DNA from: Utricularia gibba
Taxonomy: Eukaryota; Streptophyta; Magnoliopsida; Lamiales; Lentibulariaceae
DNA length: 35,589 nucleotides
Assembly (NCBI GenBank): GCA_002189035.1
Contig: NEEC01000281.1
Span: 1-35,589, forward strand
Direction: 5' to 3'
The first letter of the stretch is position 1, and each line of letters opens with the position of its first letter. Under the pieces are notes generated by a model that saw only the letters and a program-made list of their open reading frames with translations, did not search any database and was not told the origin of the DNA. Shown here piece by piece: positions 21,713 through 34,660 of this stretch. The position numbers and the translations under genes are program-made.

Positions 21713-22653
21713 CCTTAAATGATCATCTCGAAATCCAAAATTTCACATCGTCCCATGAAATACATACGTCTTGCATGTCAAAAATCACATTCGCATCGAG
21801 TCAGGTGTCCCGAGTCACATTTCGCGAATGTGGTGGCCACTTCGTTGCACATCTGAAGCTAATATAGGCAATCTTTCGAGCATTTGTGCAGCCTCGGACG
21901 AACAAGTTCTCAACACGAAAGAAGACCGGCTCGGAACGAGCTTCGAAACGGTATGATATGTGCAACATGACTCATCACCGTTCGCAAGATATCCACTCGA
22001 TACCGAAGAGTGCACGAGGCCACCATGAGGTGGTGGCTAGGGACACACCTTAAATGATCATCTCGAAATCCAAAATTTCACATCGTCCCATGAAATACAT
22101 ACGTCTTGCATGTCAAAAATCACATTCGCATCGAGTCAGGTGTCCCGAGTCACATTTCGCGAATGTGGTGGCCACTTCGTTGCACATCTGAAGCTAATAT
22201 AAGGCAATCTTTCGAGCATTTGTGCCCTCGGACGAACAAGTTCTCAACACGAAAGAAGACCGGCTCGGAACGAGCTTCGAAACGGTATGATATGTGCAAC
22301 ATGACTCATCACCGTTCGCAAGATATCCACTCGATACCGAAGAGTGCACGAGGCCACCATGAGGTTGTGGCTAGGGACACACCCTTAAATGATCATCTCG
22401 AAATCCAAAATTTCACATCGTCCCATGAAATACATACGTCTTGCATGTCAAAAATCACATTCGCATCGAGTCAGGTCCCGAGTCACATTTCGCGAATGTG
22501 GTGGCCACTTCGTTGCACATCTGAAGCTAATATAAGGCAATCTTTCGAGCATTTGTGCAGCCTCGGACGAACAAGTTCTCAACACGAAAGAAGACCGGCT
22601 CGGAACGAGCTTCGAAACGGTATGATATGTGCAACATGACTCATCACCGTTCG
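21713..22653 (+). repeat. Regular satellite block E with shared single-base losses
   Basis: This covers the rest of a monomer entered at about 21660 and the copies at 21985 and 22319. All three share both the CTGAAGCTAAT loss (21858, 22193, 22526) and the three-T ACATTTCGCG form, as does 17867. The 335 bp spacing between the first two matches that of the pair at 17739 and 18074, 4119 bp to the left. Confidence 0.9.
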
Positions 22654-22880
22654 CAAGATATCCACTCGATACCGAAGAGTGCACGAGGCCACCATCAGGT
22701 GTCCCGAGTCACATTTTCGCGAACGTGGTGGCCACTTCGTTGCACATCTGAAGGCTAATATAAGGCAATCTTCGAGCATTTGTGCCTCCTCGGACGAACA
22801 AGTTCTCAACACGAAAGAAGACCGGCTCGGAACGAGCTTCGAAACGGTATGATATGTGCAACATGACTCATCACCGTTCG
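22654..22880 (+). repeat. Satellite monomer with clean ~110 bp internal deletion
   Basis: This 227 bp copy joins GAGGCCACCAT directly to CAGGTGTCCCGAGTC at about 22695, removing the variable segment, ATGATCAT, the A/T-rich part and the first CGAGTCA. The rest is normal. It carries GAACGTGG and GCCTCCTCGG, variants otherwise concentrated to its right. The join is simple, unlike the shuffled zones, and fits a single deletion event. Confidence 0.85.
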
Positions 22881-23550
22881 CAAGATATCCACTCGATACC
22901 GAAGAGTGCACGAGGCCACCATGAGGTGTGGCTAGGACACACCCTTAAATGATCATCTCGAAATCCAAAATTTCACATCGTCCCATGAAATACATACGTC
23001 TTGCATGTCAAAAATCACATTCGCATCGAGTCAGGTGTCCCGAGTCACATTTTCGCGAACGTGGTGGCCACTTCGTTGCACATCTGAAGGCTAATATAAG
23101 GCAATCTTTCGAGCATTTGTGCAGCCTCGGACGAACAAGTTCTCAACACGAAAGAAGACGGCTCGGAACGAGCTTCGAAACGGTATGATATGTGCAACAT
23201 GACTCATCACCGTTGCAAGATATCCACTCGATACCGAAGAGTGCACGAGGCCACCATGAGGTGGCTAGGGACACACCTTAAATGATCATCTCGAAATCCA
23301 AAATTTCACATCGTCCCATGAAATACATACGTCTTGCATGTCAAAAATCACATTCGCATCGAGTCAGGTGTCCCGAGTCACATTTTCGCGAATGTGGTGG
23401 CCACTTCGTTGCACATCTGAAGGCTAATATAAGGCAATCTTTCGAGCATTTGTGCAGCCTCGGACGAACAAGTTCTCAACACGAAAGAAGACCGGCTCGG
23501 AACGAGCTTCGAAACGGTATGATATGTGCAACATGACTCATCACCGTTCG
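22881..23550 (+). repeat. Regular satellite monomers leading into the higher-order array
   Basis: Two 335 bp copies start at 22881 and 23216. The first has CTAGGACAC, CGAACGTGG and GAAGACGGC; the second has a shortened GAGGTGGCTAGGG and begins after CCGTTG. They lie at positions 4 and 5 if the nine-mer phase of the next block is extended leftward, but only the CGAACGTGG of 22881 fits, so I place the higher-order boundary after them. Confidence 0.85.
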
Positions 23551-24900
23551 CAAGATATCCACTCGATACCGAAGAGTGCACGAGGCCACCATGAGGTGTG
23601 GCTAGGACACACCCTTAAATGATCATCTCGAAATCCAAAATTTCACATCGTCCCATGAAATACATACGTCTTGCATGTCAAAAATCACATTCGCATCGAG
23701 TCAGGTGTCCCGAGTCACATTTTCGCGAATGTGGTGGCCACTTCGTTGCACATCTGAAGGCTAATATAAGGCAATCTTTCGAGCATTTGTGCCCTCGGAC
23801 GAACAAGTTCTCAACACGAAAGAAGACCGGCTCGGAACGAGCTTCGAAACGGTATGATATGTGCAACATGACTCATCACCGTTCGCAAGATATCCACTCG
23901 ATACCGAAGAGTGCACGAGGCCACCATGAGGTGTGGCTAGGGACACACCCTTAAATGATCATCTCGAAATCCAAAATTTCACATCGTCCCATGAAATACA
24001 TACGTCTTGCATGTCAAAAATCACATTCGCATCGAGTCAGGTGTCCCGAGTCACATTTTCGCGAAGTGGTGGCCACTTCGTTGCACATCTGAAGGCTAAT
24101 ATAAGGCAATCTTTCGAGCATTTGTGCAGCCTCGGACGAACAAGTTCTCAACACGAAAGAAGACGGCTCGGAACGAGCTTCGAAACGGTATGATATGTGC
24201 AACATGACTCATCACCGTTCGCAAGATATCCACTCGATACCGAAGAGTGCACGAGGCCACCATGAGGTTGTGGCTAGGGACACACCCCATCTTAAATGAT
24301 CATCTCGAAATCCAAAATTTCACATCGTCCCATGAAATACATACGTCTTGCATGTCAAAAATCACATTCGCATCGAGTCAGGTGTCCCGAGTCACATTTT
24401 CGCGAATGTGGTGGCCACTTCGTTGCACATCTGAAGGCTAATATAAGGCAATCTTTCGAGCATTTGTGCAGCCTCGGACGAACAAGTTCTCAACACGAAA
24501 GAAGACCGGCTCGGAACGAGCTTCGAAACGGTATGATATGTGCAACATGACTCATCACCGTTTGCAAGATATCCACTCGATACCGAAGAGTGCACGAGGC
24601 CACCATGAGGTTGTGGCTAGGACACAGCATCTTAAATGATCATCTCGAAAAAAAATTTCACATCGTCCCATGAAATACATATGTCTTGCATGTCAAAAAT
24701 CACATTCGCATCGAGTCAGTGTCCCGAGTCACATTTTCGCGAATGTGGTGGCCACTTCGTTGCACATCTGAAGGCTAATATAAGGCAATCTTTCGAGCAT
24801 TTGTGCAGCTCGGACGAACAAGTTCTCAACACGAAAGAAGACCGGCTCGGAACGAGCTTCGAAACGGTATGATATGTGCAACATGACTCATCACCGTTTG

Positions 24901-27900
24901 CAAGATATCCACTCGATACCGAAGAGTGCACGAGGCCACCATGAGGTTGTGGCTAGGGACACACATCTTAAATGATCATCTCGAAATCCAAAATTTCACA
25001 TCGTCCCATGAAATACATATGTCTTGCATGTCAAAAATCACATTCGCATCGAGTCAGGTGTCCCGAGTCACATTTTCGCGAACGTGGTGGCCACTTCGTT
25101 GCACATCTGAAGGCTAATATAAGGCAATCTTTCGAGCATTTGTGCCTCCTCGGACGAACAAGTTCTCAACACGAAAGAAGACCGGCTCGGAACGAGCTTC
25201 GAAACGTATGATATGTGCAACATGACTCATCACCGTTCGCAAGATATCCACTCGATACCGAAGAGTGCACGAGGCCACCATGAGGTGTGGCTAGGGACAC
25301 ACCCTTAAATGATCATCTCGAAATCCAAAATTTCACATCGTCCATGAAATACATACGTCTTGCATGTCAAAAATCACATTCGCATCGAGTCAGGTGTCCC
25401 GAGTCACATTTTCGCGAATGTGGTGGCCACTTCGTTGCACATCTGAAGGCTAATATAAGGCAATCTTTCGAGCATTTGTGCAGCCTCGGACGAACAAGTT
25501 CTCAACACGAAAAAGACCGGCTCGGAACGAGCTTCGAAACGGTATGATATGTGCAACATGACTCATCACCGTTCGCAAGATATCCACTCGATACCGAAGA
25601 GTGCACGAGGCCACCATGATGGCTAGGGACACACCCCATCTTAAATGATCATCTCGAAATCCAAATTTCACATCGTCCATGAAATACATACGTTGCATGT
25701 CAAAAATCACATTCGCATCGAGTCAGGTGTCCCGAGTCACATTTTCGCGAATGTGGTGGCCACTTCGTTGCACATCTGAAGGCTAATATAAGGCAATCTT
25801 TCGAGCATTTGTGCAGCTCGGACGAACAAGTTCTCAACACGAAAGAAGACCGGCTCGGAACGAGCTTCGAAACGGTATGATATGTGCAACATGACTCATC
25901 ACCGTTTGCAAGATATCCACTCGATACCGAAGAGTGCGAGGCCACCATGAGGTTGTGGCTAGGACACACCCCATCTTAAATGATCATCTCGAAATCCAAA
26001 TTTCACATCGTCCCATGAAATACATACGTCTTGCATGTCAAAAATCACATTCGCATCGCACGAGTCGTTTGTTTTTGGTGGCCACTTCGTTGCACATCTG
26101 AAGGCTAATATAAGGCAATCTTTCGAGCATTTGTGCCTCCTCGGACGAACAAGTTCTCAACACGAAAAAAGACCGGCTCGGAACGAGCTTCGAAACGGTA
26201 TGATATGTGCAACATGACTCATCACCGTTTGCAAGATATCCACTCGACCGAAGAGTGCACGAGGCCACCATGAGGTTTGGCTAGACACACCCATGGCATC
26301 TTAAATGATCATCTCGAAATCCAAAATTTCACATCGTCCCATGAAATACATATGTCTTGCATGTCAAAAATCACATTCGCATCGAGTCAGGTGTCCCGAG
26401 TCACATTTTCGCGACGTGGTGGCCACTTCGTTGCACATCTGAAGGCTAATATAAGGCAATCTTTCGAGCATTTGTGCAGCCTCGGACGAACAAGTTCTCA
26501 ACACGAAAGAAGACCGGCTCGGAACGAGCTTCGAAACGGTATGATATGTGCAACATGACTCATCACCGTTCGCAAGATATCCACTCGATACCGAAGAGTG
26601 CACGAGGCCACCATGAGGTGTGGCTAGGACACACCCTTAAATGATCATCTCGAAATCCAAAATTTCACATCGTCCCATGAAATACATACGTCTTGCATGT
26701 CAAAAATCACATTCGCATCGAGTCAGGTCCCGAGTCACATTTTCGCGAATGTGGTGGCCACTTCGTTGCACATCTGAAGGCTAATATAAGGCAATCTTTC
26801 GAGCATTTGTGCCCTCGGACGAACAAGTTCTCAACACGAAAGAAGACCGGCTCGGAACGAGCTTCGAAACGGTATGATATGTGCAACATGACTCATCACC
26901 GTTCGCAAGATATCCACTCGATACCGAAGAGTGCACGAGGCCACCATGAGGTGTGGCTAGGGACACACCTTAAATGATCATCTCGAAATCCAAAATTTCA
27001 CATCGTCCCATGAAATACATACGTCTTGCATGTCAAAAATCACATTCGCATCGAGTCAGGTGTCCCGAGTCACATTTTCGCGAATGTGGTGGCCACTTCG
27101 TTGCACATCTGAAGGCTAATATAAGGCAATCTTTCGAGCATTTGTGCACTCGGACGAACAAGTTCTCAACACGAAAGAAGACCGGCTCGGAACGAGCTTC
27201 GAAACGGTATGATATGTGCAACATGACTCATCACCGTTCGCAAGATATCCACTCGATACCGAAGAGTGCACGAGGCCACCATGAGGTTGTGGCTAGGGAC
27301 ACACATCTTAAATGATCATCTCGAAATCCAAAATTTCACATCGTCCATGAAATACATACGTCTTGCATGTCAAAAATCACATTCGCATCGAGTCAGGTGT
27401 CCCGAGTCACATTTTCGCGAATGTGGTGGCCACTTCGTTGCACATCTGAAGGCTAATATAAGGCAATCTTTCGAGCATTTGTGCAGCTCGGACGAACAAG
27501 TTCTCAACACGAAAGAAGACCGGCTCGGAACGAGCTTCGAAACGGTATATGATATGTGCAACATGACTCATCACCGTTAAGATATCCACTCGATACCGAA
27601 GAGTGCACGAGGCCACCATGAGGTGTGGCTAGGACACACCCCATCTTAAATGATCATCTCGAAATCCGAAATTTCACATCGTCCATGAAATACATATGTC
27701 TTGCATGTCAAAAATCACATTCGCATCGAGTCAGGTGTCCCGAGTCACATTTTCGCGAATGTGGTGGCCACTTCGTTGCACATCTGAAGGCTAATATAAG
27801 GCAATCTTTCGAGCATTTGTGCAGCCTCGGACGAACAAGTTCTCAACACGAAAGAAGACCGGCTCGGAACGAGCTTCGAAACGGTATGATATGTGCAACA

Positions 27901-27917
27901 TGACTCATCACCGTTTG
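24901..27917 (+). repeat. Higher-order unit copy 1 (nine monomers, 3017 bp)
   Basis: Monomers start at 24901, 25240, 25576, 25909, 26232, 26573, 26906, 27241 and 27579. It is shorter than the other complete copies, partly because the fourth monomer (25909, 323 bp) carries the local lesion at 26059-26078. The monomer at 27579 begins CCGTTAAGAT, having lost the variable C/T site, and has ATATGATATG by a small duplication. Confidence 0.7.
26059..26078 (+). repeat. Local replacement inside a monomer
   Basis: In the monomer starting at 25909 the sequence runs ATTCGCATCG, then CACGAGTCGTTTGTTTTTGG, then TGGCCACTTCG. The CGAGTCA repeat and TTCGCGAA palindrome are lost and replaced by about 20 bp of T-rich sequence. 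This is one of few lesions in an otherwise regular 11 kb stretch. Confidence 0.75.
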
Positions 27918-30900
27918 CAAGATATCCACTCGATACCGAAGAGTGCACGAGGCCACCATGAGGTTGTGGCTAGGACACACCCCATCTTAAATGATCATCT
28001 CGAAATCCGAAATTTCACATCGTCCCATGAAATACATATGTCTTGCATGTCAAAAATCACATTCGCATCGAGTCAGGTGTCCCGAGTCACATTTTCGCGA
28101 ACGTGGTGGCCACTTCGTTGCACATCTGAAGGCTAATATAAGGCAATCTTTCGAGCATTTGTGCTCCTCGGACGAACAAGTTCTCAACACGAAAGAAGAC
28201 CGGCTCGGAACGAGCTTCGAAACGGTATGATATGTGCAACATGACTCATCACCGTTCGCAAGATATCCACTCGATACCGAAGAGTGCACGAGGCCACCAT
28301 GAGGTGTGCTAGGGACACACCCTTAAATGATCATCTCGAAATCCAAAATTTCACATCGTCCCATGAAATACATACGTCTTGCATGTCAAAAATCACATTC
28401 GCATCGAGTCAGGTGTCCCGAGTCACATTTTTCGCGAATGTGGTGGCCACTTCGTTGCACATCTGAAGGCTAATATAAGGCAATCTTTCGAGCATTTGTG
28501 CAGCTCGGACGAACAAGTTCTCAACACGAAAGAAGACCGGCTCGGAACGAGCTTCGAAACGGTATGATATGTGCAACATGACTCATCACCGTTCGCAAGA
28601 TATCCACTCGATACCGAAGAGTGCACGAGGCCACCATGAGGTGTGGCTAGGACACACCCCTTAAATGATCATCTCGAAATCCAAAATTTCACATCGTCCC
28701 ATGAAATACATACGTCTTGCATGTCAAAAATCACATTCGCATCGAGTCAGTGTCCCGAGTCACATTTTCGCGAATGTGGTGGCCACTTCGTTGCACATCT
28801 GAAGGCTAATATAAGGCAATCTTTCGAGCATTTGTGCAGCCTCGGACGAACAAGTTCTCAACACGAAAGAAGACCGGCTCGGAACGAGCTTCGAAACGGT
28901 ATGATATGTGCAACATGACTCATCACCGTTTGCAAGATATCCACTCGATACCGAAGAGTGCACGAGGCCACCATGAGGTTGTGGCTAGGGACACAGCATC
29001 TTAAATGATCATCTCGAAATCCAAATTTCACATCGTCCCATGAAATACATATGTCTTGCATGTCAAAAATCACATTCGCATCGAGTCAGGTGTCCCGAGT
29101 CACATTTTCGCGAACGTGGTGGCCACTTCGTTGCACATCTGAAGGCTAATATAAGGCAATCTTTCGAGCATTTGTGCCCTCGGACGAACAAGTTCTCAAC
29201 ACGAAAAAGACGGCTCGGAACGAGCTTCGAAACGGTATGATATGTGCAACATGACTCATCACCGTTTTGCAAGATATCCACTCGATACCGAAGAGTGCAC
29301 GAGGCCACCATGAGGTTGTGGCTAGGACACACCATGGCATCTTAAATGATCATCTCGAAATCCAAAATTTCACATCGTCCCATGAAATACATATGTTTTG
29401 CATGTCAAAAATCACATTCGCATCGAGTCAGGTGTCCCGAGTTTCGCGAACGTGGTGGCCACTTCGTTGCACATCTGAAGGCTAATATAAGGCAATCTTT
29501 CGAGCATTTGTGCAGCCTCGGACGAACAAGTTCTCAACACGAAAGAAGACGGCTCGGAACGAGCTTCGAAACGGTATGATATGTGCAACATGACTCATCA
29601 CCGTTCGCAAGATATCCACTCGATACCGAAGAGTGCACGAGGCCACCATGAGGTGTGGCTAGGGACACACCCTTAAATGATCATCTCGAAATCCAAAATT
29701 TCACATCGTCCCATGAAATACATACGTCTTGCATGTCAAAAATCACATTCGCATCGAGTCAGGTGTCCCGAGTCACATTTTCGCGAATGTGGTGGCCACT
29801 TCGTTGCACATCTGAAGGCTAATATAAGGCAATCTTTCGAGCATTTGTGCCCTCGGACGAACAAGTTCTCAACACGAAAGAAGACCGGCTCGGAACGAGC
29901 TTCGAAACGGTATGATATGTGCAACATGACTCATCACCGTTCGCAAGATATCCACTCGATACCGAAGAGTGCACGAGGCCACCATGAGGTGTGGCTAGGG
30001 ACACACCCCTTAAATGATCATCTCGAAATCCAAAATTTCACATCGTCCCATGAAATACATACGTCTTGCATGTCAAAAATCACATTCGCATCGAGTCAGG
30101 TGTCCCGAGTCACATTTTCGCGAAATGTGGTGGCCACTTCGTTGCACATCTGAAGGCTAATATAAGGCAATCTTTCGAGCATTTGTGCAGCCTCGGACGA
30201 ACAAGTTCTCAACACGAAAGAAGAGGCTCGGAACGAGCTTCGAAACGGTATGATATGTGCAACATGACTCATCACCGTTCGCAAGATATCCACTCGATAC
30301 CGAAGAGTGCACGAGGCCACCATGAGGTTGTGGCTAGGACACACCCTTAAATGATCATCTCGAAATCAAAATTTCACATCGTCCCATGAAATACATATGT
30401 CTTGCATGTCAAAAATCACATTCGCATCGAGTCAGGTGTCCCGAGTCACATTTTCGCGAATGTGGTGGCCACTTCGTTGCACATCTGAAGCTAATATAAG
30501 GCAATCTTTCGAGCATTTGTGCAGCCTCGGACGAACAAGTTCTCAACACGAAAGAAGACCGGCTCGGAACGAGCTTCGAAACGGTATGATATGTGCAACA
30601 TGACTCATCACCATTTGCAAGATATCCACTCGATACCGAAGAGTGCACGAGGCCACCATGAGGTTGTGGCTAGGGACACACATCTTAAATGATCATCTCG
30701 AAATCCAAAATTTCACATCGTCCCATGAAATACATATGTCTTGCATGTCAAAAATCACATTCGCATCGAGTCAGGTGTCCCGAGTCACATTTTCGCGAAT
30801 GTGGTGGCCACTTCGTTGCACATCTGAAGGCTAATATAAGGCAATCTTTCGAGCATTTGTGCAGCCTCGGACGAACAAGTTCTCAACACGAAAGAAGACC

Positions 30901-30957
30901 GGCTCGGAACGAGCTTCGAAACGGTATGATATGTGCAACATGACTCATCACCGTTTG
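27918..30957 (+). repeat. Higher-order unit copy 2 (nine monomers, 3040 bp)
   Basis: Monomers start at 27918, 28259, 28596, 28933, 29270, 29608, 29944, 30282 and 30618. It contains the best-preserved pair of position-4 and position-5 monomers (28933 and 29270, both CGAACGTGG), the GCCCTCGG form at position 6 and the GAAGAGGCTCG form at position 7. The monomer at 29270 also lost CACAT within GAGTCACATTTTCGCG (GAGTTTCGCG). Confidence 0.7.
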
Positions 30958-33900
30958 CAAGATATCCACTCGATACCGAAGAGTGCACGAGGCCACCATG
31001 AGGTTGTGGCTAGGACACACACATCTTAAATGATCATCTCGAAATCCAAAATTTCACATCGTCCCATGAAATACATACGTCTTGCATGTCAAAAATCACA
31101 TTCGCATCGAGTCAGGTGTCCCGAGTCACATTTTCGCGAACGTGGTGGCCACTTCGTTGCACATCTGAAGGCTAATATAAGCAATCTTTCGAGCATTTGT
31201 GCCTCCTCGGACGAACAAGTTCTCAACACGAAAGAAGACCGGCTCGGAACGAGCTTCGAAACGGTATGATATGTGCAACATGACTCATCACCGTTCGCAA
31301 GATATCCACTCGATACCGAAGAGTGCACGAGGCCACCATGAGGTGTGGCTAGGACACACACCTTAAATGATCATCTCGAAATCCAAAATTTCACATCGTC
31401 CCATGAAATACATACGTCTTGCATGTCAAAAATCACATTCGCATCGAGTCAGGTGTCCCGAGTCACATTTTCGCGAATGTGGTGGCCACTTCGTTGCACA
31501 TCTGAAGGCTAATATAAGGCAATCTTTCGAGCATTTGTGCAGCTCGGACGAACAAGTTCTCAACACGAAAGAAGCGGCTCGGAACGAGCTTCGAAACGGT
31601 ATGATATGTGCAACATGACTCATCACCGTTCGCAAGATATCCACTCGATACCGAAGAGTGCACGAGGCCACCATGAGGTGGTGGCTAGGGACACACCCCA
31701 TTAAATGATCATCTCGAAATCCAAAATTTCACATCGTCCCATGAAATACATACGTCTTGCATGTCAAAAATCACATTCGCATCGAGTCAGGTGTCCCGAG
31801 TCACATTTTCGCGAATGTGGTGGCCACTTCGTTGCACATCTGAAGGCTAATATAAGGCAATCTTTCGAGCATTTGTGCAGCCTCGGACGAACAAGTTCTC
31901 AACACGAAAGAAGACCGGCTCGGAACGAGCTTCGAAACGGTATGATATGTGCAACATGACTCATCACCATTTGCAAGATATCCACTCGATACCGAAGAGT
32001 GCACGAGGCCACCATGAGGTTGTGGCTAGGGACACACATCTTAAATGATCATCTCGAAATCCAAAATTTCACATCGTCCATGAAATACATACGTCTTGCA
32101 TGTCAAAAATCACATTCGCATCGAGTCAGGTGTCCCGAGTCACATTTTCGCGAACGTGGTGGCCACTTCGTTGCACATCTGAAGGCTAATATAAGGCAAT
32201 CTTTCGAGCATTTGTGCCTCCTCGGACGAACAAGTTCTCAACACGAAAAAAGACCGGCTCGGAACGAGCTTCGAAACGGTATTATGTGCAACATGACTCA
32301 TCACCGTTCGCAAGATATCCACTCGATACCGAAGAGTGCACGAGGCCACCATGAGGTTGTGGCTAGACACACCCCATCTTAAATGATCATCTCGAAATCC
32401 AAAATTTCACATCGTCCCATGAAATACATATGTTTTGCATGTCAAAAATCACATTCGCATCGTCAGGTGTCCCGAGTCACATTTTCGCGAACGTGGTGGC
32501 CACTTCGTTGCACATCTGAAGGCTAATATAAGGCAATCTTTCGAGCATTTGTGCAGCCTCGGACGAACAAGTCTCAACACGAAAGAAGACCGGCTCGGAA
32601 CGAGCTTCGAAACGGTATGATATGTGCAAACATGACTCATCACCGTTCGCAAGATATCCACTCGATACCGAAGAGTGCACGAGGCCACCATGAGGTGGTG
32701 GCTAGGGACACACCCTTAAATGATCATCTCGAAATCCAAAATTTCACATCGTCCCATGAAATACATACGTCTTGCATGTCAAAAATCACATTCGCATCGA
32801 GTCAGGTGTCCCGAGTCACATTTTCGCGAATGTGGTGGCCACTTCGTTGCACATCTGAAGGCTAATATAAGGCAATCTTTCGAGCATTTGTGCAGACGAA
32901 CAAGTTCTCAACACGAAAGAAGACCGGCTCGGAACGAGCTTCGAAACGGTATGATATGTGCAACATGACTCATCACCGTTCGCAAGATATCCACTCGATA
33001 CCGAAGAGTGCACGAGGCCACCATGAGGTTGTGGCTAGGACACACCCTTAAATGATCATCTCGAAATCCAAAATTTCACATCGTCCCATGAAATACATAC
33101 GTCTTGCATGTCAAAAATCACATTCGCATCGAGTCAGGTGTCCCGAGTCACATTTTCGCGAATGTGGTGGCCACTTCGTTGCACATCTGAAGGCTAATAT
33201 AAGGCAATCTTTCGAGCATTTTGTGCTCGGACGAACAAGTTCTCAACACGAAAGAAGAGGCTCGAACGAGCTTCGAAACGGTATGATATGTGCAACATGA
33301 CTCATCACCGTTCGCAAGATATCCACTCGATACCGAAGAGTGCACGAGGCCACCATGAGGTTGTGGCTAGGGACACACCCATCTTAAATGATCATCTCGA
33401 AATCCAAAATTTCACATCGTCCCATGAAATACATATGTCTTGCATGTCAAAAATCACATTCGCATCGAGTCAGGTGTCCCGAGTCACATTTTCGCGAATG
33501 TGGTGGCCACTTCGTTGCACATCTGAAGGCTAATATAAGGCAATCTTTCGAGCATTTGTGCAGCCTCGGACGAACAAGTTCTCAACACGAAAGAAGACCG
33601 GCTCGGAACGAGCTTCGAAACGGTATGATATGTGCAACATGACTCATCACCGTTTGCAAGATATCCACTCGATACCGAAGAGTGCACGAGGCCACCATGA
33701 GGTTGTGGCTAGGACACACCCCATCTTAAATGATCATCTCGAAATCCAAAATTTCACATCGTCCCATGAAATACATATGTCTTGCATGTCAAAAATCACA
33801 TTCGCATCGAGTCAGGTGTCCCGAGTCACATTTTCGCGAATGTGGTGGCCACTTCGTTGCACATCTGAAGGCTAATATAAGGCAATCTTTCGAGCATTTG

Positions 33901-33997
33901 TGCAGCTCGGACGAACAAGTTCTCAACACGAAAGAAGACCGGCTCGGAACGAGCTTCGAAACGGTATGATATGTGCAACATGACTCATCACCGTTTG
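30958..33997 (+). repeat. Higher-order unit copy 3 (nine monomers, 3040 bp)
   Basis: Monomers start at 30958, 31298, 31633, 31974, 32311, 32650, 32983, 33315 and 33657. The copy at 31974 begins after CCATTTG, shared with 13094 and 30618. The copy at 32311 has CATCGTCAGG (GAG lost), shared with 16467 in the left nine-mer block. The copy at 32650 has GCAGACGAAC, also seen at 4401. Confidence 0.7.
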
Positions 33998-34660
33998 CAA
34001 GATATCCACTCGATACCGAAGAGTGCACGAGGCCACCATGAGGTGTGGCTAGGGACACACCCCATCTTAAATGATCATCTCGAAATCAAAATTTCACATC
34101 GTCCCATGAAATACATATGTCTTGCATGTCAAAAATCACATTCGCATCGAGTCAGGTGTCCGAGTCACATTTTCGCGAACGTGGTGGCCACTTCGTTGCA
34201 CATCTGAAGGCTAATATAAGGCAATCTTTCGAGCATTTGTGTCGGACGAACAAGTTCTCAACACGAAAGAAGACCGGCTCGGAACGAGCTTCGGTATGAT
34301 ATGTGCAACATGACTCATCACCGTTTGCAAGATATCCACTCGATACCGAAGAGTGCACGAGGCCACCATGAGGTTGTGGCTAGGGACACACCCATCTTAA
34401 ATGATCATCTCGAAATCCGAAATTTCACATCGTCCCATGAAATACATACGTCTTGCAAAAATCACATTCGCATCGAGTCAGGTGTCCCGAGTCACATTTT
34501 CGCGGTGGTGGCCACTTCGTTGCACATCTGAAGGCTAATATAAGGCAATCTTTCGAGCATTTGTGCAGCCTCGGACGAACAAGTTCTCAACACGAAAGAA
34601 GACGGCTCGGAACGAGCTTCGAAACGGTATGATATGTGCAACATGACTCATCACCGTTCG

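Larger units (their letters stand above)
23551..34660 (+). repeat. Higher-order repeat array: nine-monomer unit, ~3.03 kb
   Basis: Taking 24901 as position 1, complete nine-mers are 24901-27917 (3017 bp), 27918-30957 (3040 bp) and 30958-33997 (3040 bp). A partial copy precedes them (23551-24900, positions 6-9) and one follows (33998-34660, positions 1-2). Position 1 (24901, 27918, 30958, 33998) has CGAACGTGG. Position 4 (25909, 28933, 31974) starts after TTTG, has GTTGTGG and a lengthened A run (ACGAAAAAAGACC or ACGAAAAAGACGG). Position 5 (26232, 29270, 32311) has CGAACGTGG or its CGACGTGG derivative and CATCTT, with ATATGTTTTG in two. Position 6 (23551, 26573, 29608) has GCCCTCGG. Position 7 has GAAGAGGCTCG in 29944 and 32983. 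Position 8 (24222, 27241, 30282, 33315) combines CGTTCGCAAG with GTTGTGG. Position 9 has ATATGTCTTG with CGAATGTGG in four copies. Copies also carry private changes. Confidence 0.75.
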
